Assembly (NCBI GenBank): GCA_003013855.2
Contig: ML058433.1
Location: forward strand, 6,447,966 to 6,511,965
Length of the DNA stretch: 64,000 bases
Direction of reading: 5' to 3'
Origin: Liriodendron chinense
Lineage: Eukaryota; Streptophyta; Magnoliopsida; Magnoliales; Magnoliaceae
In this document: piece by piece, positions 47,019-56,731 of the stretch
Numbering within the stretch: the first letter of the stretch is position 1
Layout: each line of letters begins with the position of its first letter
Position numbers and translations under genes: made by a program
The notes under the pieces: generated by a model
The model's database searches: none
What the model was told of the DNA's origin: nothing
Seen by the model: the letters and a program-made list of their open reading frames with translations, nothing else

Positions 47019-47101
47019 CTGAAAGAAGGAAAAAGATTATAAAGTATAAATGGATGATGACGAAGGGATTAATAGAATCAGATAAAAAAAAAGGAATATA
47101 C
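47019..47101 (-). other. Intron 1 of the E antisense gene
   Basis: 83 nt, CTGAG|GTATATT to TTTCTTTCAG|ATTCCC, U-rich. The K copy has a matching 84-nt gap (34449-34532) with an AG acceptor but a mutated donor. Confidence 0.65.
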
Positions 47102-48609
47102 CTCAGTTCTCGAGTAAAATGACCCATCCAGTCACTAAGAGTACCCTGCCAGGGTTCTTAAACTTAGCAAATTCCTCAAATAGTTCGATAATGGTTTTGG
47201 TAATAGAGGGCTCTCGAGTAACAGGATGATAGTAAGCAAATTGTTCATTCGTGGGAACAAACTCATCATAATAAGCCCCGTGGATGGCAAAGCCATCCTG
47301 TACAGATCCCATAATGCTATACTGACTTTTCCGATGGGAAAATGAAAGGAATTAGTTGTCGGACACCAGAAATTCAGAAAGCCTCTGTATATAGTGTTGT
47401 CTCAGCAAAAATAACTGGACGTGGTTTCTATGATGGAATAGAGGCCTGAATCGATCAAAGTCTTGCGGTATTTCTTGAGGATAACAGAAGCCCGGCTTTC
47501 ATAGTGATCTCTTTTACTAATGAAACCACCAGAACAGAATTCCTCTTTTCCCTAAAAAGTACCTTCTTCAAAAGGCATAGCGTTGAATCTTTGTTGCAGT
47601 ATCTCATAATATCGTGTAGAAAATATGGTGTGAGGGCTATAGCTTGGCATCAGAAATCTCATGGGAGTGATGTTTCCGACTTGTTGGCGAGAACCGTTCT
47701 TCACAAGCCAGCCTGATAAGATTTGAGGCTGGTTGCAAACTAGATCAGGTGTCACAAGGATACGAGAGCATGCATCAGTCGGTTCCAGACAAAGCATCGA
47801 TTGATTGCGATATAAGGATAAAGCCATCATGGTCAAATTGTCCTTGTATGGGTTGTAGAAGCGTATGTTTTGTTGATCGGCAGATCGGACTGTAGTCCAT
47901 GTATTCTGCAGGCGTTGTTGTTTGTGCTTGGCAATCTTCTCTTGAAGCTGCTCGTTCTTACTTTGTCTTCTCTTCTTTTGAGGATGAGAAGGTAGAGGAG
48001 TTAATTCACAGACAAGAGATTCTGTTTCATCAGAATGAATTCCTTCTGTCATTTTGATCCATGCTTCCCAAGATGACTGTTTCCCTTTCAAGGGAGGACA
48101 GTCCACCCTATATGCAGTAATGGAATCCTTGATATGAGAAGAAAGATAGCTTATCCTTTCTTCTAAATCTAGTTCAAGAGAAGTATGGCGTTTGAAGAGT
48201 TTTGATCGGCTCACGGCAATCTTAGATTTCCTCTTAGGAACAGATGGTTGAAGAGGAATGAACTCTGAAGGAGCTGGACTAGCAGCGGTACGGCTCCTTG
48301 TTTGTCTTGATGGGGTCGGAGCAGGTGAAGTTTGGCTTCTCGTACGCTTGGAAGGAGTAGTTGGAGGGGTCTTACTTTGGGAGTGTTGGGATGATGAGGA
48401 ACCAACCTTAGAAGCTTTCCTTTTTGAAGTCATTTCCTGGATAATATAAAGAGTATCAAAGGATCAAAAGAAGTGACAAGAAAGTTCTTGATGAAGTACT
48501 TCTAAGCATAAAGACAAAGAAAGAAGAAGTATGAATGCTTTAAAGAAAGAAGTCTCAAATTTGGAGAAAATTTGGCAGAGTTCTGGTACTTAGAAATTTC
48601 AGCAACTGG

Positions 48610-48796
48610 AAGTTGCTTGCCACGGGTCGCGGAAAGGTCTGGAGCTTACTACGGGTCGCGGAAAGGTTAGACAGGGCTTTGCTACAAAGAAGAAAAGTGA
48701 GGAAATGAAGCAGCGATGGGGTATTTATAGAACGATCAGGGAGCTTACCGTGGGTCGCGGAAAGGTACCGAGCTTGCCACGGGTCGCGGAAAGGGC
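48610..48796 (-). promoter_or_regulatory. Putative promoter of the E antisense gene
   Basis: A minus-strand TATA box, CTATAAATACCCC (about 48718-48730), sits some 290 nt before the ATG. Around it are four copies of a 24-base unit with core GGGTCGCGGAAAGG (48615-48638, 48644-48667, 48743-48766, 48772-48795). The TATA sequence and the core are those of E's own LTR. Confidence 0.65.
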
Positions 48797-48848
48797 TGTG
48801 AATGTCGAAATCAAACTGGTTTCAATCTGGATCTTCAGATCAAGCTTG

Positions 48849-48860
48849 AAAGGGGGCATC
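48849..48860 (+). promoter_or_regulatory. E polypurine tract
   Basis: GAAAGGGGGCATC directly before the 3' LTR; D has AAGGGGGCATC. Confidence 0.75.
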
Positions 48861-49262
48861 TGTTGAGGCATGAAAAATGAATAAATAAAAGAAAGGAAAA
48901 AGGATCAAGGAAGATCCAAAGAGAAATAAACAAAAAAAAGCAAAAAGTGCAGAAAATGTGCACTTGCGTCGCGGAAACCATATGTCCGGTTGGTTGTGGT
49001 TGACACAAAAATGGCCTCAATTGCCTATAAATACCCCCTTGGGGTCTTCATTTAGTAGTTGATTCTGAAGTTCAAAGCTCTAGAGGTTCGCAAAGGTACG
49101 AGCGGACCTCGAGTTCTCTTCTTCTTGGATTAAACACACGAAGTGCAGACCCTGAGGACAAAAGATAAATGAGGGGGAGATGTTGCCGGATCAAAGAGGG
49201 AGAAGAAAGAATGTTCAAAGAAATGGCCAGGAGGACGTTTGCCGCGACCCGCGGCAAGCTCC
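48861..49262 (+). repeat. E 3' LTR, truncated
   Basis: Matches the first 400 bp of D's LTR. It has TATAAATACCCC (about 49026) and a perfect inverted repeat TTGCCGCG-ACC-CGCGGCAA (49239-49257). The last 350 bp or so are missing where F gag resumes. Confidence 0.85.
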
Positions 49263-50085
49263 TGACCCTATCGAATAATGAACTTCATGGGAAAAGAGGG
49301 TGAGTCGTTCTTTCAAAGTTGGGAATGGTTTAAGGAACTCTTACTCACTTGCCCACATCATGGATACGAAAGTTGGCATATTATCAACTTCTTTTATGAT
49401 GGATTAAATTCCAACATGCGCCAATTTGTAGAGATGATGTGCAATGGTGAGTTCATGAGCTAAAATCCAGATGAGGCATGGAGTTACTTGGACATGTTGA
49501 CTGAGAATGCCCAATCTTAATACACCTCGAACAATCTAGTAACCTCAAGCCTCCTCAACAAAAAGAGAAAGGAGGGATTTACATCCTTAAGGAGGAAGAT
49601 GATGTTAATGCAAAGCTAGCCAATCTCACAAGAAAAGTTGAAGCCATGGAACTTAGCAAGAGTGGAGTTTCTAAGTCCACGGAAGCCATTGAGAACGTAC
49701 GCGAAATTTGTGCTGCTAATGTATACTCTACGCAAGATTGTCCCACAATTCTTGCCAAGAGTGGAGTTTCAAGAAGTGTTACAAGAGCAAGCAAATGCCA
49801 CATACGGGTATCAAAGGCCTTTCAATGGACCCGTAGGTAACACATACAACTCTACTTGGAAGATCCACCCAAATTTCAGTTGGAAGAATCCCACGTGTAA
49901 TCCTCCCAACTATCAAGGAGGGCCACCCATGCAAAACATGGCCCCACCTCAATTCTCAATGGAGGATACTCTAAAGGCGTTTATGCAAGGACAAACGCAA
50001 ATAAATCAAACGAACCAACAAATGTTCTAAGAACTTAAAGTCTCAGTTGATGAGATTAAGGGACGCTTGAATGCTAGGGAAGGGA
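49263..50085 (+). pseudogene. gag: F gag, C-terminal part
   Basis: Resumes at IMNFMGKEGESFFQSWEWFKELL, then CPHHGYESWHIINFF and MRQFVEMMCNGEFMS. The zinc knuckle is degraded (REICAANVYSTQDC: first Cys and His lost). A Gln/Asn-rich tail with PPQFSMEDTLKAFMQGQTQ follows, then GRLNAREG near 50080. Stops after GEFMS and QQMF. Immediately afterwards the sequence switches to the opposite strand of another Athila copy. Confidence 0.85.
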
Positions 50086-50340
50086 TGGGATCAAATTTAC
50101 GCTTGCCCACAAATCTAGCAATGCCTGTTCAATCCGGTAGTCACCAATGATATATAAGATTGTGGGAATATTGGGATCCTTGAATTTGGGGGGGGGGGGG
50201 GGGGGGGGGTCTTTTGGGTGAGAATGGCACTCACTTGCTCATTCAAAAAGTCCTTTTGTTGCACATTATATTTGCATTTAGTTGTGCATAGGTCCTTTAC
50301 AAACTTGGCATAGGCGAACTCTAATGCGAGGTAAGTGATC
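50086..50340 (-). pseudogene. Fragment L: inverted Athila protease-region piece
   Basis: On the minus strand: YAKFVKDLCTTKCKYNVQQK and FLNEQVSAILTQK, then a C-run, then PTILYIIGDYRIEQALLDLW and ASVNLIPS. That is the gag-protease junction of an Athila element, closer to H (FLTEQVSAIINQN) than to A. The protease motif is DLWAS instead of DLGAS. It is fused tail to tail with F gag. Confidence 0.78.
50188..50209 (+). repeat. G homopolymer, 22 bases
   Basis: An uninterrupted run of 22 G inside fragment L, where related copies encode KYKDPG. It may be an expansion or an assembly artefact. Confidence 0.85.
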
Positions 50341-50390
50341 CGGGAGGGACTGAGTATGACTCAAATCTCGAACCCAACCAGCGAGAAATC

Positions 50391-52340
50391 ATGGTCATTG
50401 GGCCAGACTGTGATTCTTCGCCCAAATCATCAACTCCCACCTCTCCAGGGGAAGGAGTGTGGGGACCTGAATGGTCATCCGTTTCCTTAACTTCTGAATC
50501 AGCTAGAGAGTCATCTGAGGGCTCTGGCTTCCAAAAAAATGCCGGTTTAAGCAGCGAGTGGTACTTTGGGACAAGCTGTGATCAATCATGGTTTGCAATG
50601 CCGGCTTGTTCAGGGTCCCGTGAATTTCAAAAATCCAAAAAAATAAAAAAAACTTTCAAAAGCCAAAAATATCTAGTATTTCAATTCCAGAAAATTCTCA
50701 AAAACCAAAAAACATTTCTTTTCCTGTATTCAATAATGTGCCAAGTTCGTCCATCACATGAGTTTGAAGTCGAATCATATGATTTTGACATCGAATTAGA
50801 CTTTGAGCTCATGGGTCTGAATGAAGCTCGGGATGAGGAAGATGATGACCTGGCTCTCGAACTAGAGGATCTCCTCAAAAAGTTCGAATCTAAAGCCAAT
50901 GTTATAGCTGATGATGAGATAGTAAACTTAGGGACACCCGAGATCCCTAGGGAAGTACGCATTGGAAAATCGCTGCCACCAAAGATGAAGCAAAGAATGA
51001 TAGAGTTCCTGGCTCCAAGATTGTCCAACTTCGCATTCTCATATGAAGACATGCCGGGGCTCGATAAGAACTTGTTGTACATCATCTACCAACGAAACCA
51101 AATATGAAGCCAGTGAAACAGAAACTTTAAAGAATGAAGCCAAAATGGGCTCTGAAAGTTCGAGATGAGGTCATCAAGCAGTACAATGCAGGATTCTTGG
51201 TAGTCTCCAACTACCCTAAATGGCTCGCCAACATTGTACCAGTACTAAAGAAGGATGGCAAGGTTTGAATGTGCATCGACTTCCGGGATCTCAACAAAGC
51301 CAGTCGTAAAGATGACTTCCCTTTACCACATATCAAAACTCTGGTCGACAACACTGCAGGGTACAAGATCTTCTCATTTATGAACGGATTTTCAGGTTAC
51401 AATCAGATCAAGATGGTCGTCGAAGATCGCGAGAAGACATCATTTATAACTCCCTAGGGAAACTTCTGTTACAGGGTAATGCCGTTCGGTCTGAAGAACA
51501 CAGGAGCAACATATCAACGAGCAATGACAGATTATTCCACGATATGATGAACAAAGAGCTTGAAGTATATGTGGACGATATGATCATCAAATCTCGCACA
51601 ATTGAAGGACACTTTGAAGATCTGAAGAAGTTATTCAACAGATTAGAAAGTACAAGCTCCGTCTCGACCCTCATAAATGTATCTTCAGTGCAACAAGAGG
51701 CAAATTCCTTAGCTTTATGGTGAGCGAGGATGGCATCAGGGTCGACGAAACTAAAACCAAAGCAATCATCGAGATGCCCCCTCCTAGAACGGAGAAAGAA
51801 ATTCGTAGTTTCCTCGGCAGAATTCAATACATCAGTCGCTTCATCGCACAACTCACACCTATCTGTGAACCCATATTCAAGCTCCTTCGAAAGAACGTAC
51901 CAAAAGAATGGAATGATGATTGCCAAGTCGCCTTCGACCGCATTAAGAAGTATCTCATGAATCCTCCAATTCTAGTGTCGCCCACTCCTGGACGACCGCT
52001 ATTGTTATACATCTCGATAGCAGCAGAAGCCATTGGCTGTGTTCTCGGCCAGCACGACGAGACCAGGAAGAAGGAACAAGCAATATATTATTTGAGTCGA
52101 AAGTTCACTGACTATGAGACCAGGTATTCCCCGATCGAGAAAACTTGCCTCACCCTAGTCTGGGCAACTCAGCGACTCCGTCAATTCATGATTGCTTTCC
52201 CTATTGCCCTCCTCGCTTGCATGGATCCACTCAAATACATGTTTGAGAAACCAGCACTCACTGGAAGGATAGCTAAATGGCAGCTACTCCTATCTAAATT
52301 CGACATCACCTATGTCACTCAGAAGACAATCAAGGGGTAG
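50391..52340 (+). pseudogene. G pol: RT and RNase H
   Basis: The first ORF (50391-51107) has a Ser-rich start of uncertain origin. It then reads GTPEIPREVRIGKSLPPKMK and FAFSYEDMPGLD, the usual lead-in to Tat RT. RT motifs: MCIDFRDLNKASRKDDFPLP, GFSGYNQIKM, VMPFGLKNTGATYQRA and EVYVDDMIIKSRT (catalytic Asp pair, about 51570). Connection TEKEIRSFLGRIQYISRFIA; RNase H CVLGQHDE, EKTCLTLVWA and MDPLKYMFEKPALTGRIAKW. Stops and frameshifts near 51107, 51268, 51457, 51530 and 51650. From 51717 to 52340 it is fully open. Confidence 0.92.
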
Positions 52341-52980
52341 GCTCTCGCCGATCATCTTGCTGCTCATTCTCTCCTAGATTATCAACCACTTGAGACATTC
52401 TTCCTTGATGAAGATCTCTTGCTCATCGAAGGTGAAGAAAAGAAGAAGAAAGATGAGTGGACGTTATTCTTCAACGGCGCAGCAAATTCTAAAGGAAGTG
52501 GTATCGGAGCAATCCTCTACTCTCCAGACGATGTCCCTATTCCTATCTCAAGGCGTATAGCATTCGAGTGCACCAACAATATGGCAGAGCATGAAGCATG
52601 CATTGTTGGTCTAAGGGAAACCATAATCTTAGGTGTCAAAAAGCTACGAGTATTTGGAGACTCACAACTTATCATCAATCAGACTAATGGCGAATGGAAA
52701 ACCAAGGACGAGAAGTTGATACCATATCATGTGTACCTTGAAAATCTGGTCGAAGAATTCAAAGAAATCACCTTCTCATACATGCCCAGGGCCAAGAATC
52801 AGTTTGCGGATGCTCTCGCTACACTTGCATCAATGCTTGAGATCCCGAAAGGAGCTTCAGAATGGGAGCTCACAGTCGAAACTCAAGATGAACCTGCTTT
52901 CTGCCTACAAATAGAAGAAGCAGAAGCTGCCCTTGACAAACCCTGGTATGCCGACATCAAGCAATATCTCGAAACCCAGG
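52341..52980 (+). pseudogene. G second (archaeal-type) RNase H
   Basis: Open from 52419 into integrase. Motifs in order: LFFNGAANSKGSGIGAIL, NMAEHEACIVGL, RVFGDSQLIINQ and QFADALATLASM. The first position, usually Asp (FDGA), is Asn here, so catalysis may be lost. The Glu and the two later Asp residues are kept. The linker WELTVETQDEPAFC leads to integrase in the same frame. It is the cleanest copy of this Tat-specific domain in the window. Confidence 0.9.
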
Positions 52981-54194
52981 AATATCCGGAGGCAGCAACA
53001 GCAACAGATCGCCGAACCATCCAGCATTTGGCCGGCCAGTTCACTATCAGTGGCGAAGTTCTTTACAAGCGATCCTATAATCAAGTCCTCCTTCGATGCA
53101 TCGACGAAATAGAAGCTGTAAAGATCATGAAAGAAATACACAAAGGAATCTGTGGCCCACACATGAACGGGCACATGATGGCAAAAAAGATCCTACGCTC
53201 GACTACTATTGGCTCGCCATGGAGACAGACTGCTGCCAACACGTCAGAAAAATGCTTCAAGTGTTAGGAACATGCGAATCAAATTCATGTCCCCTCCTCA
53301 GAACTGTACAACCTGACAACTCCCTGGCCCTTCTTTATGTGAGGACTCGATATCATTGGGATGATTAGACCCAAAGCATCAAACGGTCATGAGTATATAC
53401 TTGTGGCAGTCAACTACTTCTCCAAGTAGGTAGAAGCAGCCTCCTACACAACGATTGTAGCATCCCAGATGATCAAATTCATGAAGAATAGCATCGTATG
53501 CCGGTATGGAATTCCTAATGCTATCATCACAGATAATGGGACCCCGTTCGTCAACAAGAAGATGGATGACTTCCTCAGCAAGTTCAAGATTCAACGTCAT
53601 CGATCGAGCCTTTACCATCCTTAAATGAATGGTGGGGTAGAAGCCGCAAACAAGACAATCGTCATGATACTCGAGAAGATGGTCGTAACTTATCGAGATT
53701 GGTCAGATATGCTCCCATATGCACTTTGGGCCTGTTGAACATCTGTACGGTCTGCTACAAGCATTACTTCTTTCGAGCTTACGTACGGAATGGAAGCAAT
53801 TCTACCAGTCGAGGTAGAAATACCGTCACTACGGGTGTTACTGGAAAGTGGAATTGAAGAAGGAGAACGACAACGGGTCAGATTCGATCAGTTATAGCTA
53901 GCAGATGAGAAGTGCATGTGTGCGCTAAGTCATTCCCAGTGTTATCAGAAAAGGATCGCTAAGACCCACAACAAGAGAGTCAGAAAAAGAAGTTTCAAGG
54001 TGGGCGACATGGTCATGAAGAAGATCCTACCATCGCACCTTCCAGATCCCAGAGGAAAGTTCAAACCCTCATGGGACGGACTGCTGATCATCAAAGAAGT
54101 ACTTCCTGGAGGCGCCCTCAGACTCACCAGCATGAGAGGGGTGGATCTTCCTGAGCCAATCAACGCCGACAAAGTAAAGATCTTTCACGGGTAA
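52981..54194 (+). pseudogene. G integrase
   Basis: VLYKRSYNQVLLRCID, then zinc-binding HKGICGPHMNGHMMAKKIL and CFKC (frame change between them). Core: FMWGLDIIGMIRPKA (first Asp), VAVNYFSK-stop-VEAAS, GIPNAIITDNGTPFVNK (second Asp), NGGVEAANKTIVMILEKM (Glu), DMLPYALWA. C-terminal RSFKVGDMVMKKILPSHLPD to the stop at 54194. Stops near 53265, 53430, 53622 and 53738. All three catalytic positions remain, spread over several frames. Confidence 0.92.
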
Positions 54195-55300
54195 GTCATT
54201 CTAACCTTATCAAAAGTTACATTAGTAGAGTTAAAGTCAAATGGTCGAAGCTAAAACTTCTAAGAAATCATTTTCGTCCACCAATAAGTGTTTCAAATAA
54301 AGGGATTCAAAAGAAAAAAGAGAGAAGAAAAAGACACAAAAAAATAATACAAAGAAAAAAACAAAAAAGAAAGAAAATGAGAAGTCAAAAACAAAACACC
54401 CGAGAAAAATCAACCCGAAAGGAAACACAGTCACCCTTCCATCCATCTCAAAAGGGTCTATGGCTAATACCGACAAATCTATCATCGTAACTCAGGATAA
54501 GAGCCGAAAGGCCAGCTGGCAACGACAGATTCCGAACCTCTAGCCGCCGCATTTATCCAAAAAAAAATGTGTACTTAAACAAAGAGGGCCGAGTGAAAAT
54601 TCGAAAGGGTGCTCCGAGTAAAAACAGTGGGCATACAGCGGACTTAGTGAAAACCCGAAAGGGCGCCGAGGGTAAAAACAACATAGCTGCCAAGGGGCGG
54701 GCAAGATCAAATACTCGGGACGTGGTGAAAACCCGAAAGGGCGCCACGGGCAAAAATGACGGGAAAAAGCCGGCTGTAGTGAAAAGTCGAAAGAGCGCTG
54801 CAGGCATAAATGGTTCGAATAGAAAAATAAAAAATAAAAAGTGCAGGTACTAAGAAACCAGACGGTCCAGATCAGCTCAAGCAGTTGCAGTTCAAGAACA
54901 AGAAAAAGTACAGTCAGGGACAAAGAACTCTTCAAGCTCTAACAAAACTCTCTGGAATTAAGAGTTTCCATTGCCTACACCTCTAGGGAACGAAAGGGAT
55001 CTCACACAAGTCAATCTCGAGACACCGGTCAAAGCATTGGTCGAGCCTCAGTTCTGATTCCTATATACCGGCACAAAATCCAGACACACACTGACATGAC
55101 AACTCATGGCATAATAAGTTCTTAAAAAGTTTTTTTCCCATTAATGCATCGTATTTCTTTTACATATATCATATCATATCATTTCTTTCAAAAAAAATGT
55201 GCATCATCACCGGTCATGTACTATGCAAGAAGAGATGTACAGACGGCCAGCACAGCCCTAAAAAGCAAAAAATAAATCTCTGCCCTCCTCCTTGGCCATG
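54195..55300 (+). other. G 3' noncoding region
   Basis: An A-rich stretch at 54300-54420, tandem repeats at 54593-54820, then about 480 bp with nothing recognised up to the stop of the antisense ORF. Confidence 0.65.
54593..54820 (+). repeat. Tandem repeats in G 3' region
   Basis: Four units begin GTGAAAA at 54593, 54647, 54725 and 54779 (spacing 54, 78 and 54 bp). Core GTGAAAACCCGAAAGGGCGCC; units 2 and 3 contain CCC-GAAA-GGG, a small hairpin with a GNRA-type loop. The spacing keeps a Lys/Arg-rich frame open (VKTRKGAxGKN), but no start context supports translation. Arrays between pol and 3' LTR are a known trait of Tat elements. Confidence 0.78.
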
Positions 55301-55814
55301 TCAAGTAAGTCTTTCTAACTCATAATGAAATAGCCTCGCTCTCAACCTACTCACCTCCATGCGCAAGTAATGCACCTCATCTCGCTCAAGGCTACGGATC
55401 GCCATCTCCTCATCAGACAACCTCTGATCAGTAGCCAATCTCCTTGACATCATCTCACAATAATATCGGAGTGCAGAAATCTCAGACAACAAGTGGCCAT
55501 GAGTGGCCAAGAGGAAGCCGGGATCGATAAATGAGCGCTCCTCAAAGGGCTCATATGAACCAGATGAAGAACCAACATCCCCAAGAACATCCTGCTCATC
55601 CTCATCAGCGGTCAGGTGCCAGCAAGGAATGCGCCGATACAGAGACTGCTCAGCAACCCAATGCTGGTACGGGGCAGTCGCCATCGAAAAAGTCCGCAGC
55701 TCAAAACCAAGCAAATCAGCAGTCAAGTGACTTGCCCAAGACCCATCAACCCGAGTCCTAAAATCGAATGATCTGGCTGGAAGAGATTGACGCCCAATGC
55801 TACAATCCGAAGAT
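55301..55814 (-). CDS. G antisense accessory ORF, 5'-truncated
   Basis: The minus-strand frame ends at 55301 with a helix-rich tail: LSEISALRYYCEMMSRRLAT, then SLERDEVHYLRMEVSRLRAR, coiled-coil-like heptads. Upstream is an acidic linker (TADEDEQDVLGDVGSSSGSY). H inserted at 55815, so codons beyond that point come from H's LTR and do not belong. The real start is lost or could be the internal Met of MATAPYQHW (about 55683). Antisense ORFs in this place are known in Tat elements (for example Grande). It has no visible PMD core, so it may be the C-terminal part of such a gene or unrelated. Confidence 0.55.
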
Positions 55815-56178
55815 TGCACACCCAAGTGCAAGTAGCGAAGTAGTAAAATACTCGGTAAGACCGAGGTCGATCCACAGGGATTGGGGTTAAGAACACTTAG
55901 AGGAATTAGTTTAGGTGAGTGAGATGAAATCTGGTTTATCCACGAGAGTGGAGCAAGTTGTGTGTGGTGAAAGACAAAAATAGAAAAGGGGCTAAGGCAT
56001 CAGGGATCCACCTTTGATTCATTCACAAGATTTGATTCATTGGTCCAACTATAACTCAACTGGAATTGAATAGAGATTCATTCCAACCGGAAGATAAAAC
56101 AGTTAAAACATTTGCATATTTCATAAAAGATGGTGATCTGAACCGATTGATTTGACCATGAAGCACTCGTTAATTGAT

Positions 56179-56600
56179 CGCAGGGAATTCCAAGCATCCA
56201 CTATGCCCGGAGACGACAATGGATCAAAGAATTGTACAGATCAACAACTTTGCAACAAGTCAACCGATAAGATCACAAATCACACAATCAAATGCATACT
56301 TACAAGATAGGAGGCTTTGATTGACCGATCCAACCGTTAAGATCTTGTCTATCAATCGCAGGGAATCCAAAGCATCCAATGTGCCCGGAGTCTACAATGG
56401 ATCAAGGGATTTTACAGATCGATGACTTTACCTGCACTAGCTCGATGGCCGTAGGGAATCCAAAGCATCCAACGTGCCCGGAGTCAACGATGGATCAAGG
56501 GACTTTATCGATCATGAACTAACTAATTGGTGTGCAAGGGATCCTAAGCATCCAACGTGCCCGGAGTCGACGATGGATCAAGGGGCTTGCACAACAATAG
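56179..56600 (-). repeat. Four-copy repeat in H LTR
   Basis: Units beginning about 56179, 56357, 56450 and 56533 share GGGAATCCAAAGCATCCAA, GTGCCCGGAGTC and ATGGATCAAGGG. The other Athila LTRs have one related copy at this place. Confidence 0.78.
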
Positions 56601-56711
56601 CGTCTGGCGAGGTGGATAACCGAACCAATTAACCAAAGAGAACTCCAACATTTACACCAAACAATGTTGAACCAAAAGAACCATAGCTTGCAAATTTCTT
56701 CAAAGGCTTCA

Positions 56712-56731
56712 CCCCTAGCCTTAGCTAGAGG
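56712..56731 (-). other. Conserved LTR hairpin (H), shortened by one pair
   Basis: CCCCTAGC-CTTA-GCTAGAGG: each arm is one base shorter than in the other elements, so the stem is 8 pairs with one mismatch. About 178 bp downstream of the reverse TATA box. Confidence 0.65.

Larger units (their letters stand above)
44192..48433 (-). pseudogene. E antisense plant-mobile-domain gene, at least four exons
   Basis: Runs opposite to pol. Exon 1 (from ATG 48433) has a basic Ser/Thr/Pro-rich start with SKRTRSQTSPAPTPSRQTRS and KRKSK (nuclear-signal-like). It then enters the PMD core, FLNFWCPTTNSFHFPIGKVS and DEFVPTNEQF. Later exons carry GKKYSLAPLVLCSLYRALG, RQ/WQFGFDQTMP, a 260-residue Ser/Asp-rich segment (45130-45969) and a C-terminal helical part ending VPDR at 44192. 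Three GT..AG introns of 78-83 nt fit. In-frame stops (47552 and about 47395) and small frameshifts show decay. PMD proteins in plants act in silencing and genome stability; this copy's role is unknown. Confidence 0.75.
38432..49262 (+). mobile_element. Element E: Tat retrotransposon with antisense accessory gene
   Basis: Layout: truncated 5' LTR, gag, RT, second RNase H, integrase, 3' untranslated region, an antisense spliced gene, purine tract, and a 3' LTR lacking its end. The LTR start TGTTGAGGCATGAAAAATGAA matches D. A protease and the main RNase H are absent. Both LTRs have lost their right-hand parts compared with D's 761 bp. The left neighbour CCAGG could be a target duplication; its partner is lost. 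Confidence 0.88.
36549..50085 (+). mobile_element. Element F: Athila retrotransposon, 5' part, split by E
   Basis: 5' LTR, primer site, leader and gag are present; pol and 3' LTR are missing because F is cut at about 50085 and fused to an inverted fragment (L). E lies inside gag. The expected left duplication GCCAC (36544-36548) cannot be confirmed. Confidence 0.88.
50341..55814 (+). mobile_element. Element G: Tat retrotransposon, 5' and 3' truncated in view
   Basis: pol without gag, then tandem repeats and an antisense ORF in the 3' region, cut by H at 55815. The LTRs are not visible. It is a different Tat family from E and K: YVDDM versus YVDDL and a different 3' region. Confidence 0.88.

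Noticed and set aside
50086..50150. Continuation of F gag as GSNLRLPTNLAMPVQSG
   Set aside because: The minus strand of the same bases reads the Athila protease (IIGDYRIEQALLDLWASVNL), so the plus-strand text is a shadow of an inverted fragment.
54569..54853. Lys/Arg-rich 94-codon ORF and its antisense counterpart
   Set aside because: It is the translation of the tandem repeats. Both strands are open for the same reason, and no start context or homology is seen.
55815..55831. N-terminal residues of the 176-codon antisense frame ending at 55301
   Set aside because: The first codons come from the end of H's LTR and are a junction artefact; the ORF is counted only to 55814.
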